From: Rhodosalinus sediminis
GTDB taxonomy: Bacteria > Pseudomonadota > Alphaproteobacteria > Rhodobacterales > Rhodobacteraceae
DNA: 64,000 nucleotides
Reading direction: 5' to 3'
Assembly (NCBI RefSeq): GCF_003385555.1
Contig: NZ_QOHR01000004.1
Coordinates: forward strand, 124,001-188,000
The translations under genes and the position numbers were made by a program. Below, in pieces: positions 7,148-19,949 of this stretch; position 1 is the first letter of the stretch; each line of letters starts with the position of its first letter. The notes under the pieces were generated by a model. That model did no database searches, was not told the DNA's origin, and saw only the letters and a program-made list of their open reading frames with translations.

Positions 7148-8164
7148 TCAGTCGAAGGTGCCGGTGGCGCGGCCGAGCACCATGAAGGCGCGGGCGGTGC
7201 GCGTGTCCGCGAAGGCGGCGATTTCCGCGTCGCTCGCCGTTTCCGCGAATTCGGCGAAGCGCTGGTCGAACAGGCGCAGGAAATGATGCGTGGCGTCGCG
7301 GAAGATCGGGTCCTGCCGCATCCGGTCCGCGGCGAGCGCGAGGGCGTCGCGGTCGTGCACGCCGCCGAGCGCGGCGACGGCGCGGCCGCGTTCCCCGGCG
7401 GCGAAGCGGCGCCAGAGGTCGGGGTGCGCGCGGTCAGGGGCGAGGTCGTCCATGTAGAGCCCCTCCTGGCTGAGCAGGGTGAGCACGTCCTGCGCGGCGG
7501 TCACGAACTGTGCCGTACGCCGGTCGCGCAGCGCCCGGCGCAGCGCCGCGAAGCCGGCCCGGTCCTCGGCCGTCTCGGGGAAGTTGAGCGCGCGGATGAA
7601 ATCCTCCGCCCCGAGGGTGCGCGCCGGCGTGTCCTCGGCGCCGAGGGCGAGGCTCGGCTGCGCCTCGGCCGGCGGCGCCTCGGCCCGGGGCGTCTCGGCG
7701 TGGGGCGTCTCAGGGGGCGCCTGTCGCGCGGGCTCCGGCGCCGCCTGCCGCGCCTCGGCAAGGGCCGCGATGGCGGCCTGCGTCGCGCGCTGCGCCGCCG
7801 CGATCTCTTCGAGCGTCCGGGCGAGCGCGGGGTCCGCGGCGCCCTGCGTGTCCCGCGGGGGCGTCTGGCTCTCGCGGATCGTCTCGATCGCGGCGCGCAG
7901 GCGGCGGCTTTCGTCGCCCGTCGCCCGGGCGGCGCGCGCGGCCATCGCCGCCACCCAGATCAGGCCGACCGGCACCGCCAGGGCGAGCGCCGTGAGGGCG
8001 CCGCCGTGGGCCGCCGTCCCGTCGCCGGCCAGAAACAGCGCCGCGCCGGCGAGCAGGAGCCAGGCGAGGCTCAGCCCGGCCGCGGCGCGCGTTTCCGGGC
8101 CGGTGGCCTCGGGCGGGTCGTGACGGTCGAGCGGGGTGCGGCCCGGTCCGCGTGGGTCGGCCAT
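7148..8164 (-). CDS. Conserved membrane protein of unknown function
   Basis: A 338-residue protein with two adjacent transmembrane helices near the N-terminus (about residues 30-45 and 55-75). A predicted coiled-coil stretch with RRLRAAIETIRES and LARTLEEIAAAQRATQAAIAAL follows, then a long Pro/Ala/Glu linker and a folded C-terminal domain with the segments NFPETAEDRAGFAALRRALRD and AAQDVLTLLSQEGLYMDDLAPD. The layout is that of Rhodobacteraceae proteins annotated only as hypothetical. The gene begins 10 bp after greA on the same strand, so the two are probably co-transcribed. I cannot assign a function. Confidence 0.8.
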   Translation of the reverse strand: MADPRGPGRTPLDRHDPPEATGPETRAAAGLSLAWLLLAGAALFLAGDGTAAHGGALTALALAVPVGLIWVAAMAARAARATGDESRRLRAAIETIRESQTPPRDTQGAADPALARTLEEIAAAQRATQAAIAALAEARQAAPEPARQAPPETPHAETPRAEAPPAEAQPSLALGAEDTPARTLGAEDFIRALNFPETAEDRAGFAALRRALRDRRTAQFVTAAQDVLTLLSQEGLYMDDLAPDRAHPDLWRRFAAGERGRAVAALGGVHDRDALALAADRMRQDPIFRDATHHFLRLFDQRFAEFAETASDAEIAAFADTRTARAFMVLGRATGTFD

Positions 8165-8174
8165 GCGCCCGCCC

Positions 8175-8645
8175 TCACACGTACTGGATCGAGAGGATCT
8201 CGTAGCTCTTCTCGCCGCCGGGCGTGCGCACCTCGACGCTGTCGCCCGCCTCCTTGCCGATGAGCGCGCGGGCGATGGGCGACTTGATGTTCAGGAGGCC
8301 CTTCTCGACGTCGGCCTCGTACTCGCCGACGATCTGCCAGGTCTTCTCCTCGTCGGTGTCCTCGTCGACGAGCGTGACCGTGGCGCCGAACTTCACCGCG
8401 CCGGAGAGCGTCGCCGGGTCGATCACCTCGGCGAGGCCGAGCACGCCCTCGAGCTCCTTGATGCGGCCCTCGATGAAGCTCTGCTTCTCGCGGGCCGAGT
8501 GATACTCGGCGTTTTCGCTCAGGTCGCCGTGCTCGCGCGCCTCGGCGATCGCGCGGATGATCGCCGGGCGCTCCTCGGACTTGAGGTGCTTCAATTCGGC
8601 TTCCAGCGCGGCGTGGCCCGCGCGGGTCATCGGAATCTTGTCCAT
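8175..8645 (-). CDS. greA: Transcription elongation factor GreA
   Basis: GreA inserts its coiled-coil tip into RNA polymerase to stimulate cleavage of backtracked transcripts. The 156-residue length is standard. The N-terminal coiled coil carries the acidic tip motif [11 protein letters not shown], and the C-terminal FKBP-like domain ends [18 protein letters not shown]. The start [14 protein letters not shown] at 8645 is typical of the alphaproteobacterial family and follows an AGAGG ribosome site. It is upstream of the unknown membrane protein in a likely two-gene operon. Confidence 0.96.
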   Translation of the reverse strand: MDKIPMTRAGHAALEAELKHLKSEERPAIIRAIAEAREHGDLSENAEYHSAREKQSFIEGRIKELEGVLGLAEVIDPATLSGAVKFGATVTLVDEDTDEEKTWQIVGEYEADVEKGLLNIKSPIARALIGKEAGDSVEVRTPGGEKSYEILSIQYV

Positions 8646-8859
8646 GGGCCTCTACTTCGGGCAAAAGGGCCGGGCGCGGCGGGTGGCGGCGCGGGCGCTC
8701 TCGCCCGTGCCTCGGCCCGAGACTGCCCCGAGCGGCGCGGGACATGCAAGGGGGCGCGGCGGAGGAATGCCGGCGTCCCGCGCGCCCGGTCGCGGCCCGC
8801 GGGCGACGGGGCGGCGAAGGGGCGCGGCACCGTTTCGCACCCGTGACGCCCGGTTGCGA

Positions 8860-8888
8860 TTGACCTTCCGTGACGGCACGGGCTAGCA
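8860..8888 (+). promoter_or_regulatory. Putative promoter of the ETF-QO gene
   Basis: TTGACC (8860-8865) and CTAGCA (8883-8888) are separated by exactly 17 bp, about 45 bp upstream of the ETF-QO start codon. The rest of the 288-bp greA/ETF-QO intergenic region shows nothing else I can name. Confidence 0.55.
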
Positions 8889-8933
8889 CCACGCGACACC
8901 ATACGCGAACAGGGCAAACGGGGAGTGCGCCGC

Positions 8934-10583
8934 ATGGCCGAGGTGACGCGCGAGTCGATGGAATACGACGTCGTGATCGTGGGAGCGGGGCCCGCCGGGC
9001 TCTCGGCCGCGATCCGTCTGAAGGAGGTCGACCCGGCGCTCGAGGTCGTCGTGCTCGAGAAGGGCTCGGAGGTGGGCGCGCACATCCTCTCGGGGGCCGT
9101 GCTCGATCCGGTCGGCCTGAACACGCTCTTTCCCGACTGGAAGGACCGCGGCGCGCCGGTGACGACCGAGGTCTCGCAGGACAACTTCTACCTGCTCGGT
9201 GAGGGCGGGCGGCTGCGCATCCCCAACTGGCCGATGCCGCCGCTGATGGACAATCACCGAAACTACATCGTCTCGATGGGCAACGTCTGCCGCTGGCTCG
9301 CCGAACAGGCGGAGGAACTCGGCGTCGAGATCTTCCCCGGCATGGCCTGCTCCGAGATCGTCTGGGGCGAGCAGGGCGAGATCCGCGGCGTCGTCGCGGG
9401 CGAGTTCGGCCTGCAGGCCGACGGCACGCCCGGCCCCGCCTACGAGCCGGGCATGGAGCTGCACGGCAAATACGTCTTCCTCGCCGAGGGCGTGCGGGGC
9501 TCGCTCTCGAAGGAGGTGATCGCACGCCACGATCTCTCGAAGGGGCGCGAGCCGCAGAAGTTCGGCCTCGGCATGAAGGAGGTCTGGGAGATCGACCCGG
9601 AGCGTCACAACGAGGGCGAGGTCACGCACACCATGGGCTGGCCGCTGGGCAGGAACGCGGGCGGCGGCGGCTTCATCTACCACGCCGGCGGCAACCAGCT
9701 CTACCTCGGCTTCGTGGTGCACCTGAACTACGCGAACCCTTACGTCTATCCCTACATGGAGTTCCAGCGCTTCAAGCACCATCCGATGGTGAAGCGCCTT
9801 CTCGAGGGCGGCAAGCGCATCGCCTACGGCGGCCGCGCGATCAGCGAGGGCGGCTATCAGTCGATGCCGAAGATGGTCGCGCCCGGCGCGGCGCTGCTCG
9901 GCTGTTCGGTCGGCATGGTCAATGTGCCGCGCATCAAGGGCAACCACAACGCCATGCTCTCGGGCATCGCCGCGGCGGAGGCCGCGGCCGAGGCGCTGGC
10001 CGCCGGCCGGGCGCAGGACGAGCTCTCCGACTACGAGGACCGCGTGCGCACCGGCGAGATCGGGCGCGACCTGAACCGCGTGCGCAACGTCAAGCCGCTC
10101 TGGTCGAAATACGGGCTCGTGGGCGGGCTCGGCCTCGGCGGGCTGGACATGTGGACCAACACGCTCGGCTTCTCGATGTTCGGCACGGTCGGCCACGGCA
10201 AGACCGACGCGGAGGCGACCGAGCCGGCCGCGAAGCACACGCCGATCGACTACCCCAAGCCCGACGGCAAGATCAGCTTCGACCGGCTGACCAACGTCAG
10301 CTACGCCATGACGAACCACGAGGAGAGCCAGCCGGCGCACCTGAAGCTCAAGGACCCGGAGTTGCCGGTGCAGGTGAACCTGCCGGAGTACGCGGGCCCC
10401 TCGGCGCGCTACTGCCCGGCGGGCGTCTACGAATTCGTCAAGGACGACGCGGGCGAGGACAAGTTCGTCATCAACTTCCAGAACTGCGTCCACTGCAAGA
10501 CCTGCGACATCAAGGACCCGAAGCAGAACATCGTCTGGACCACGCCGCAGGGCGGCGACGGGCCGAACTACCCGGGCATGTGA
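8934..10583 (+). CDS. etfD: Electron transfer flavoprotein-ubiquinone oxidoreductase
   Basis: ETF-QO takes electrons from reduced ETF and delivers them to ubiquinone at the inner membrane. The 549-residue protein has the FAD-binding YDVVIVGAGPAGLSAAI at the N-terminus, an internal FAD motif GCSVGMVNVPRIKGNHNAMLSG, and a C-terminal 4Fe-4S ferredoxin-like site NCVHCKTCDIKDP. The ATG at 8934 is preferred over an in-frame GTG at 8925 because GGGGAG lies 8 bp before it. Its partners EtfB and EtfA are encoded at 30-32 kb, and two acyl-CoA dehydrogenases in the window would feed it. Confidence 0.95.
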   Translation: MAEVTRESMEYDVVIVGAGPAGLSAAIRLKEVDPALEVVVLEKGSEVGAHILSGAVLDPVGLNTLFPDWKDRGAPVTTEVSQDNFYLLGEGGRLRIPNWPMPPLMDNHRNYIVSMGNVCRWLAEQAEELGVEIFPGMACSEIVWGEQGEIRGVVAGEFGLQADGTPGPAYEPGMELHGKYVFLAEGVRGSLSKEVIARHDLSKGREPQKFGLGMKEVWEIDPERHNEGEVTHTMGWPLGRNAGGGGFIYHAGGNQLYLGFVVHLNYANPYVYPYMEFQRFKHHPMVKRLLEGGKRIAYGGRAISEGGYQSMPKMVAPGAALLGCSVGMVNVPRIKGNHNAMLSGIAAAEAAAEALAAGRAQDELSDYEDRVRTGEIGRDLNRVRNVKPLWSKYGLVGGLGLGGLDMWTNTLGFSMFGTVGHGKTDAEATEPAAKHTPIDYPKPDGKISFDRLTNVSYAMTNHEESQPAHLKLKDPELPVQVNLPEYAGPSARYCPAGVYEFVKDDAGEDKFVINFQNCVHCKTCDIKDPKQNIVWTTPQGGDGPNYPGM

Positions 10584-10676
10584 GGGCGGCCGATCGCCGC
10601 CCGGGGGCGGCCTGCATGGACAAGCGGGGGGCGTCGCCTTAGGCTTTTCGCCGGACCCGGACGGGAGGCAGCCCCC

Positions 10677-12380
10677 TTGCGCGCATCTTTCCTGAAAGCC
10701 CTCGCTGCGGCGGCCGCGCTCGCCGCGCCCCTGCCCGCAATCGCGGAGCCGGTGCCGGCGGGCGCCTATCTCGCCGCGCGGCAGGCGCAGTATCAGTCGG
10801 ATTTCCTGTCGGCGGCGCGCTTCTACACCCGCGCGCTGGCGCATGACCCCGGCAACCGCCAGCTGATGGAGGCGGCGACGGTGGCCTATCTCGCCCTCGG
10901 GCAGGTGGACCGCGCCGCGCCGGTCGCGCGCCGCCTCACCGGCGGCGACGGGGCGACGAAGGTCGCCAACATGGCGCTCATCGCGCACTACGGCGCCGCA
11001 GAGAATTATGAGCGCGTGCTCGACCTCGTGGGCGAGGGGCGCGGCGTCGGCATCCTCGTGGACGGCCTTGTGCAGGGCTGGGCCGAGGTCGGCCGGGGCG
11101 ACATCGACGCGGCGGTGGCCGCCTTCGACGCCATGGGCGAGGAGCGCGGCCTCATGGGCTTCGCGCTCTACCACAAGGCGCTGGCGCTGGCGTCGGCGGG
11201 CGATTTCGCGGGCGCCGAGGCGATCTATTCCTCCGAGGTCGCGGGCGCGATGCAGATGACCCGGCGCGGCGTCATCGCCCGCATCGAGGTGCTGAGCCAG
11301 CTCGGCCGCAACGACGACGCCATCGCCCTGCTCGAGGAGAGCTTCGGCGCCGATCTCGACCCGGAGCTGCGCGGCCTCCGCGCCCGGCTCGCGGCAGGGG
11401 AGACGCTGCCCTTCCACCTGCGCGGCGCGCGCGACGGTCTGGCGGAGGTCTTCTACACCATCGCCGGCGCGCTGCGCGGAGAGGCGAACGACGACTTCAC
11501 CCTGCTCTACACCCGCGTCGCCGGGCACCTGCGGCCCGGACACGTCGACGCCGTGCTGATGGCGGCGGAACTCCTCGAGGATCTCGGCCAGTACGAGCTC
11601 GCCACCGAGGCCTACAAGAGCGTGCCGCGCGACCATCCCTCCCATCAGGCGGCCGAGATCGGGCGCGCGCAGGCGCTGCGCCAGGCGGGCAAGCCCGACG
11701 CGGCGATCGAGGTGCTGGAGCAGCTCTCGGGGCGCTACGGCGACTACCCGGCGGTGCACTCGGCGCTCGGCGACATGCTGCGCGCGCTCGAACGCTACGA
11801 TGCGGCGGCTGAGGCCTACGACCGCGCGATCGCGCTCTACGACGGCGCGCCGAGCGACGCGGCGTGGTTCCTCTACTACGCGCGCGGCATCGCGCACGAG
11901 CGGCTGGACGAATGGCCGGCCGCCGAGGCCGATTTCCGGCAGGCGCTGGAGCTCAACCCCGACCAGCCGCAGGTGCTGAACTATCTCGGCTATTCCCTCG
12001 TCGAGAAGCAGGAGAAGCTGGAGGAGGCGCTCGAGATGATCGAGCGCGCCGTCGAGGCGCGGCCCGATTCGGGCTACATCGTGGACAGCCTCGGCTGGGC
12101 GCTCTACCGCCTCGGCCGCTACGAGGAGGCGGTGGGCCACATGGAGCGCGCCGCCGAGCTTCTGCCGGTCGATCCCATCGTCAACGACCACCTCGGCGAC
12201 GTGTACTGGGCCGTCGGACGCCGGACCGAGGCGCGCTTTCAGTGGAACCGCGCGCTTTCCTTCGATCCGGAGCAAGAGGAGGCCGAGCGCATCCGCCGCA
12301 AGCTGGAGGTCGGGCTCGACGCCGTGCTCGCCGAGGAAGGCGCGGAGCCGCTCGCAGTGGCCGGCGATGACGCCCGCTGA
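10677..12380 (+). CDS. Tetratricopeptide-repeat protein, exported
   Basis: A 567-residue TPR protein with a signal peptide (cleavage likely after AAPLPAIA near residue 23), so probably periplasmic. TPR units are visible at the N-terminus (FLSAARFYTRALAHDPGNRQ) and in a block near the C-terminus (AAEADFRQALELNPDQPQVLNYLGYSLVEK, VDSLGWALYRLGRYEEAVGHMERAAELLP). The start is TTG at 10677, with GGGAGG 8 bp upstream. The 3' end overlaps ispE by 14 bases, so the pair is translationally coupled. A scaffold role in the envelope is possible; no partner is identifiable. Confidence 0.88.
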   Translation: MRASFLKALAAAAALAAPLPAIAEPVPAGAYLAARQAQYQSDFLSAARFYTRALAHDPGNRQLMEAATVAYLALGQVDRAAPVARRLTGGDGATKVANMALIAHYGAAENYERVLDLVGEGRGVGILVDGLVQGWAEVGRGDIDAAVAAFDAMGEERGLMGFALYHKALALASAGDFAGAEAIYSSEVAGAMQMTRRGVIARIEVLSQLGRNDDAIALLEESFGADLDPELRGLRARLAAGETLPFHLRGARDGLAEVFYTIAGALRGEANDDFTLLYTRVAGHLRPGHVDAVLMAAELLEDLGQYELATEAYKSVPRDHPSHQAAEIGRAQALRQAGKPDAAIEVLEQLSGRYGDYPAVHSALGDMLRALERYDAAAEAYDRAIALYDGAPSDAAWFLYYARGIAHERLDEWPAAEADFRQALELNPDQPQVLNYLGYSLVEKQEKLEEALEMIERAVEARPDSGYIVDSLGWALYRLGRYEEAVGHMERAAELLPVDPIVNDHLGDVYWAVGRRTEARFQWNRALSFDPEQEEAERIRRKLEVGLDAVLAEEGAEPLAVAGDDAR

Positions 12381-13194
12381 GGCCCGCGCGCCGGCCAAGG
12401 TCAACCTCGCGCTGCACGTCACGGGCCGCCGGGCCGACGGCTACCACACGCTCGACTCGCTCGTCGTCTTCGCCGACGCGGCCGACGTGGTGCTCGTGCG
12501 CCCGGCCGAGACGCCCTCGCTGCGCGTGACCGGCCCACGGGCCGAGGGCGTGCCGACCGACGCCTCCAACCTCGTGATGCGCGCCGCCGCGGCGATGGGC
12601 GTCGCCGCCGCGATCGAGCTCGAGAAGCACCTGCCCGCCGCCGGCGGCATCGGCGGCGGCTCCTCCGACGCCGCGGCGACGCTGCGCGCGCTCGCCGCGA
12701 TGACCGGGCGCGCGCCGCCCGCTGATCTCGCCGCGCTCGGCGCGGACGTGCCGGTCTGCATGGCGCCGGGGCCGGCGCGGATGCGCGGCATCGGGGAGGT
12801 GGTGGAGCCGCTCGCCACTCTCCCGGCGCTCGACGCCGTGCTCGTGAACCCGGGCGTCGCCGTGCCCACGCCGCAGGTCTTCGCCCGCCTCGCCCGGCGC
12901 GAGAACCCGCCGCTGCCCGATCCGCTGCCCGCCTTGGCCGATGCGCTCGCGCTCACCGACTGGCTCGCCGCGCAGCGCAACGACCTCGAGCCGCCGGCGC
13001 GCGCCCTCGCGCCCGGGATCGACGCGGCGCTCGGCGCGCTGGCCGGGGCGCCCGGCTGCCGCCTCGCGCGGATGTCGGGCTCGGGCGCGACGTGCTTCGG
13101 CCTCTTCCCCGACGCGGCCGCGGCGGCGCGCGCCGCGCAGGCGCTCGCGCGGCCGGGCTGGTGGGTGCGCGCCGTGCGCCTCGGCGCTCAGTAG
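12367..13194 (+). CDS. ispE: 4-diphosphocytidyl-2-C-methyl-D-erythritol kinase IspE
   Basis: IspE phosphorylates CDP-ME in the MEP pathway of isoprenoid synthesis. The 275-residue GHMP kinase begins APAKVNLALHVTGRRADGYHTLDSL, the family signature. It carries the ATP-binding glycine loop LPAAGGIGGGSSDAAA and the C-terminal motif RMSGSGATCFGLF. It overlaps the upstream TPR gene by 14 bases and the convergent DMT transporter gene by seven bases at its 3' end. Confidence 0.95.
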   Translation: MTPAEARAPAKVNLALHVTGRRADGYHTLDSLVVFADAADVVLVRPAETPSLRVTGPRAEGVPTDASNLVMRAAAAMGVAAAIELEKHLPAAGGIGGGSSDAAATLRALAAMTGRAPPADLAALGADVPVCMAPGPARMRGIGEVVEPLATLPALDAVLVNPGVAVPTPQVFARLARRENPPLPDPLPALADALALTDWLAAQRNDLEPPARALAPGIDAALGALAGAPGCRLARMSGSGATCFGLFPDAAAAARAAQALARPGWWVRAVRLGAQ

Positions 13195-14177
13195 CGCCGC
13201 CGCACCCGCGCGCGGGCGGCGACGGGCCGTTTCTTCTGACGCTCGCGCAGAAAGACGAAGAGCCCCGCGCCCCCGATCAGCGCGATCCCGGTCCAGACCG
13301 GGCCGCTCGGCCATTCGCCGAAGACGAGCCAGCCCCAGAGCACCGCGAGCGGCAGCGCGACGTATTCGAAGGGCGCCACCGTCGCCACGTCCGCCGCCCG
13401 ATAGGCCGCCGAGAGCGAATAGCCGATCACCGCCGAACACCCCCCGAGCGCGAGGAAGAGCCAGAGGTCGCTCCCCTCCGGCCAGACCCAGGCGCGCAGG
13501 AGAAAGACGAGGCTTTCGTTCTCCACGCCTTCGGCGAAGCGCCCATCGCCGGCGACGAGGAAGAAGCCCCCGGCCACCACGAGAAAGGTGCCCTGGATGT
13601 AGATCGCCATGGCCGAGGCCTTGGCCGTCACGCCGAGCTTGCGCGTCAGAAGCTGCATCATCGCGTAGGTCAGCGCCGCCAGCACCGGCAGCGCCAGCAC
13701 CACGCGCGGCACGTCGAGCGCCCCCTGCCACGGGCGCAGCATCACGAGGACGCCGGCGAAGCCCGCCACCACCGCGCCCAGCCGCCAGCGCCCCACGCGC
13801 TCGCCCAGAAGCGGGATCGACAGAACGGTGATGAAGAGCGGCGCGGCGAAGAAGAGCGCCGTCGCCTCCGCCAGCGGCAGCACGGCGAGCGCGGCGAAGA
13901 GGCTCATGTTCGCCACCACGACGAGCCCGCCGCGCAACAGGTGCAGCGCCGGGCGATCCACCCGCAGGAGCGCGAGCCCGCCCTCCAGCCGCAGGAACAG
14001 GAAGCTGAAGCAGAGCCCGATGCAGGAACGCACGAAGACCATCTGGTGCAGCGGATAGCCCCGCGACAGCAGCTTGATCAGCATGTCGTTGATCGAGATC
14101 GCCAGCATCCCCAGCAGGATGAACCCGATCCCGCGGGCGGCGTCGTTCATCGCGGCGGGGCCGTCGGAGGGGGTCAC
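13188..14177 (-). CDS. DMT/EamA-family transporter
   Basis: A 329-residue inner-membrane transporter with about ten helices in two EamA repeats (first repeat begins GIGFILLGMLAISINDMLIKL; second contains LALPVLAALTYAMMQLLTRKLG and ends in APFEYVALPLAVLWGWLVFGEWP). EamA proteins usually export metabolites; the substrate is not evident. The start is taken as the GTG at 14177 because AAAGGAG lies eight bases before it, whereas the internal ATG at 14150 lacks a ribosome site. It is convergent with ispE and divergent from the ABC exporter. Confidence 0.85.
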   Translation of the reverse strand: MTPSDGPAAMNDAARGIGFILLGMLAISINDMLIKLLSRGYPLHQMVFVRSCIGLCFSFLFLRLEGGLALLRVDRPALHLLRGGLVVVANMSLFAALAVLPLAEATALFFAAPLFITVLSIPLLGERVGRWRLGAVVAGFAGVLVMLRPWQGALDVPRVVLALPVLAALTYAMMQLLTRKLGVTAKASAMAIYIQGTFLVVAGGFFLVAGDGRFAEGVENESLVFLLRAWVWPEGSDLWLFLALGGCSAVIGYSLSAAYRAADVATVAPFEYVALPLAVLWGWLVFGEWPSGPVWTGIALIGGAGLFVFLRERQKKRPVAARARVRRRY

Positions 14178-14241
14178 GGCGCGCACTCCTTTCGCCCCCT
14201 CGCTAGCACCGGGGGCTCTCCCGCGCCAGTCCGCGGCGCCC

Positions 14242-14269
14242 TTGTTCCCCCGGGGGCGCAGACTACACT
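14242..14269 (+). promoter_or_regulatory. Putative promoter of the ABC exporter operon
   Basis: TTGTTC (14242-14247) and TACACT (14264-14269) are separated by 16 bp, 25 bp before the ATPase start codon at 14295. This is a reasonable sigma-70-type promoter. Confidence 0.5.
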
Positions 14270-14294
14270 CGGCCCGGTCAGCGAAAGAGGCCCC

Positions 14295-15224
14295 ATGTCC
14301 CCCATTCTCGAGATCGCGGATCTGCGCAAGACCTTCCCGGGCGGCGTCGAGGCGCTCTCCGGCGTCTCGCTCGAAGTCCGGGAGGGCGAGATCCTCGCGC
14401 TCCTCGGCCCGAACGGCGCCGGCAAGACCACGCTCATCTCGACGGTCTGCGGCCTCACCGAGCCGAGCGGCGGCACCGTGCGCGTCGCCGGCCACGACAT
14501 CCAGCGCGACTTCCGCGCGGCGCGCGCCCTGATCGGCCTCGTCCCTCAGGAGATCGCGCTCGAACCCTTTCAGCGGGTCTGGGACGGCGTGCGTTTCTCG
14601 CGCGGGCTCTTCGGCCTGCCGCGCGACGACGCGCATCTCGAAAGCGTCCTGCGCCAGCTCTCCCTCTGGGAGAAGCGCGCCGCGCAGACGCGGGAACTTT
14701 CCGGCGGCATGAAACGGCGCGTGATGATCGCCAAGGCGCTCGCCCACGAGCCGCGGGTGCTCTTCCTCGACGAGCCGACGGCGGGCGTCGACGTGGAACT
14801 CCGCCGCGGCATGTGGGAGGTGGTCGAGCGGCTGAAAGCGGAAGGCGTCACCATCATCCTGACCACCCATTACCTTGAGGAGGCCGAGGCGCTCGCCGAC
14901 CGCGTCGGCGTCGTCAACCGCGGCGAGCTCCTGCTCGTGGAGGAGACCGGCGCGCTGATGGACCGGATGGGCCGCAAGGAGCTCGTGATCGAGCTGCAGG
15001 AGCCCCTCGACGCGGTGCCCGCCGCGCTCGCGGACTACGGGCTGGAGCTCGCCGAGGGCGGCGCGGCGCTCGTCTACACCTATGACCGGCGCTCCGAGCG
15101 CACCGGCATCACCCGCCTGCTCGCCGACCTGCAGGCCGCGGGCCTCGCGCTGCGCGATCTCTCCACGCGGCAGTCCAGCCTCGAGGAGATCTTCGTCGGC
15201 CTCGTACAGGAGGACGTGGCATGA
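14295..15224 (+). CDS. ABC-2 type exporter, ATP-binding protein
   Basis: A 309-residue ABC ATPase with Walker [10 protein letters not shown] near residue 40, signature motif LSGGMKRR, Walker [13 protein letters not shown] and the switch histidine in [15 protein letters not shown]. It ends with the extra C-terminal domain typical of ABC-2 exporters of the YadG/DrrA kind. It begins at an ATG close after AAAGAGG. The open frame extends much further upstream, but the family N-terminus and the ribosome site fix the start. It overlaps its permease gene by four bases. Confidence 0.93.
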   Translation: MSPILEIADLRKTFPGGVEALSGVSLEVREGEILALLGPNGAGKTTLISTVCGLTEPSGGTVRVAGHDIQRDFRAARALIGLVPQEIALEPFQRVWDGVRFSRGLFGLPRDDAHLESVLRQLSLWEKRAAQTRELSGGMKRRVMIAKALAHEPRVLFLDEPTAGVDVELRRGMWEVVERLKAEGVTIILTTHYLEEAEALADRVGVVNRGELLLVEETGALMDRMGRKELVIELQEPLDAVPAALADYGLELAEGGAALVYTYDRRSERTGITRLLADLQAAGLALRDLSTRQSSLEEIFVGLVQEDVA

Positions 15225-15982
15225 ACGCGGGCGCGATCTGGGCGATCTACCGCTACGAGATGGGGCGCTTCTTCCGCACGCTGGCGCAGAGCTTCATCTC
15301 GCCCGTCATCTCCACCTCGCTCTACTTCGTCGTCTTCGGCGCCGCCATCGGGAGCCGCATCGACGAGGTCGGCGGCGTGAGCTACGGCGCCTTCATCGTG
15401 CCGGGGCTCATCATGCTCACCGTGATGACCCAGGCGATCACCAACGCGAGTTTCGGCATCTACTTCCCGAAGTTCATCGGCACCATCTACGAGGTGCTCT
15501 CGGCGCCGGTGAGCTTCCTCGAGGTGGTGGTGGGCTACGTCGGCGCCGCGGCGACCAAGGCGCTCTTCATCGGCGTGGTCATCATGGTCACGGCGAGCTT
15601 CTTCGTGGACCTGCGCATCGCGCATCCGCTGCCCATGGCGCTCTTTCTCGTGCTGACCTGCGTGAGCTTCGCGCTCATGGGCTTCATCATCGGCATCTGG
15701 GCGAAGAACTTCGAACAGCTCCAGCTGGTGCCGCTGCTGATCGTCACGCCGCTCGTCTTCCTCGGCGGCTCCTTCTACTCGATCTCCATGCTGCCGCAGG
15801 CGTGGCAGACGATCGCGCTCTTCAACCCGGTGGTCTACCTCGTCTCGGGCTTCCGCTGGTCCTTCTACGGCATGGCCGACGTGCCCGTGGCGGTCAGCCT
15901 CGTGGTCATCGCGGGCTTCCTCGCGCTCTGCCTCGCAGCGGTCTGGTGGATCTTCCGCACCGGCTGGCGCATCCGCGCCTGA
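15221..15982 (+). CDS. ABC-2 type exporter, permease
   Basis: A 253-residue membrane protein with six helices, of the YadH type. It begins [26 protein letters not shown] and has the family motifs [19 protein letters not shown] and [21 protein letters not shown]. It forms the membrane channel for the ATPase encoded just upstream, to which it is coupled by an ATGA overlap. The exported substrate (lipid, drug or polysaccharide) cannot be inferred. A copy of the dispersed 3'-end repeat starts about 10 bp after its stop. Confidence 0.93.
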   Translation: MNAGAIWAIYRYEMGRFFRTLAQSFISPVISTSLYFVVFGAAIGSRIDEVGGVSYGAFIVPGLIMLTVMTQAITNASFGIYFPKFIGTIYEVLSAPVSFLEVVVGYVGAAATKALFIGVVIMVTASFFVDLRIAHPLPMALFLVLTCVSFALMGFIIGIWAKNFEQLQLVPLLIVTPLVFLGGSFYSISMLPQAWQTIALFNPVVYLVSGFRWSFYGMADVPVAVSLVVIAGFLALCLAAVWWIFRTGWRIRA

Positions 15983-15990
15983 GCCCGGCC

Positions 15991-16074
15991 CCATCATCTT
16001 GGCCCAAATACTCCGGGGGCGTGGGGGCAGCGCCCCCACACGCACGAAGTGCCAGAGAGTGGGCGCGCGGCACG
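15991..16074 (+). repeat. Dispersed 3'-end repeat, copy A
   Basis: Core CATCATCTTGGCCCAAATACTCC is followed by a G-rich run and a hairpin at 16021-16039 (GTGGGGGC-AGC-GCCCCCAC), then CGCACGAAGTGCCAGAG. It matches copy B at 25.45 kb in the same order, and in part copies C and D. It directly follows the ABC permease stop and lies before the end of the convergent flavoprotein gene. Confidence 0.8.
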
Positions 16075-16087
16075 CGCGCGCCGCCTC

Positions 16088-19863
<3,776 letters not shown>

Positions 19864-19949
19864 GCGGTCCCCGGCGGAGTTGATTTTGCCGGCGGGGCCG
19901 GAGCGGCTATTGTGACGCGAAAGCGCACCGCGGCGGGAGCGGACCGGGC

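Noticed and set aside
8883-12422. A 1179-codon open frame on the bottom strand
   Set aside because: It runs antisense through ETF-QO and the TPR gene, both of which have clear family motifs. The antisense product is His/Arg/Val-rich low-complexity sequence, a known artefact of high GC at third codon positions.
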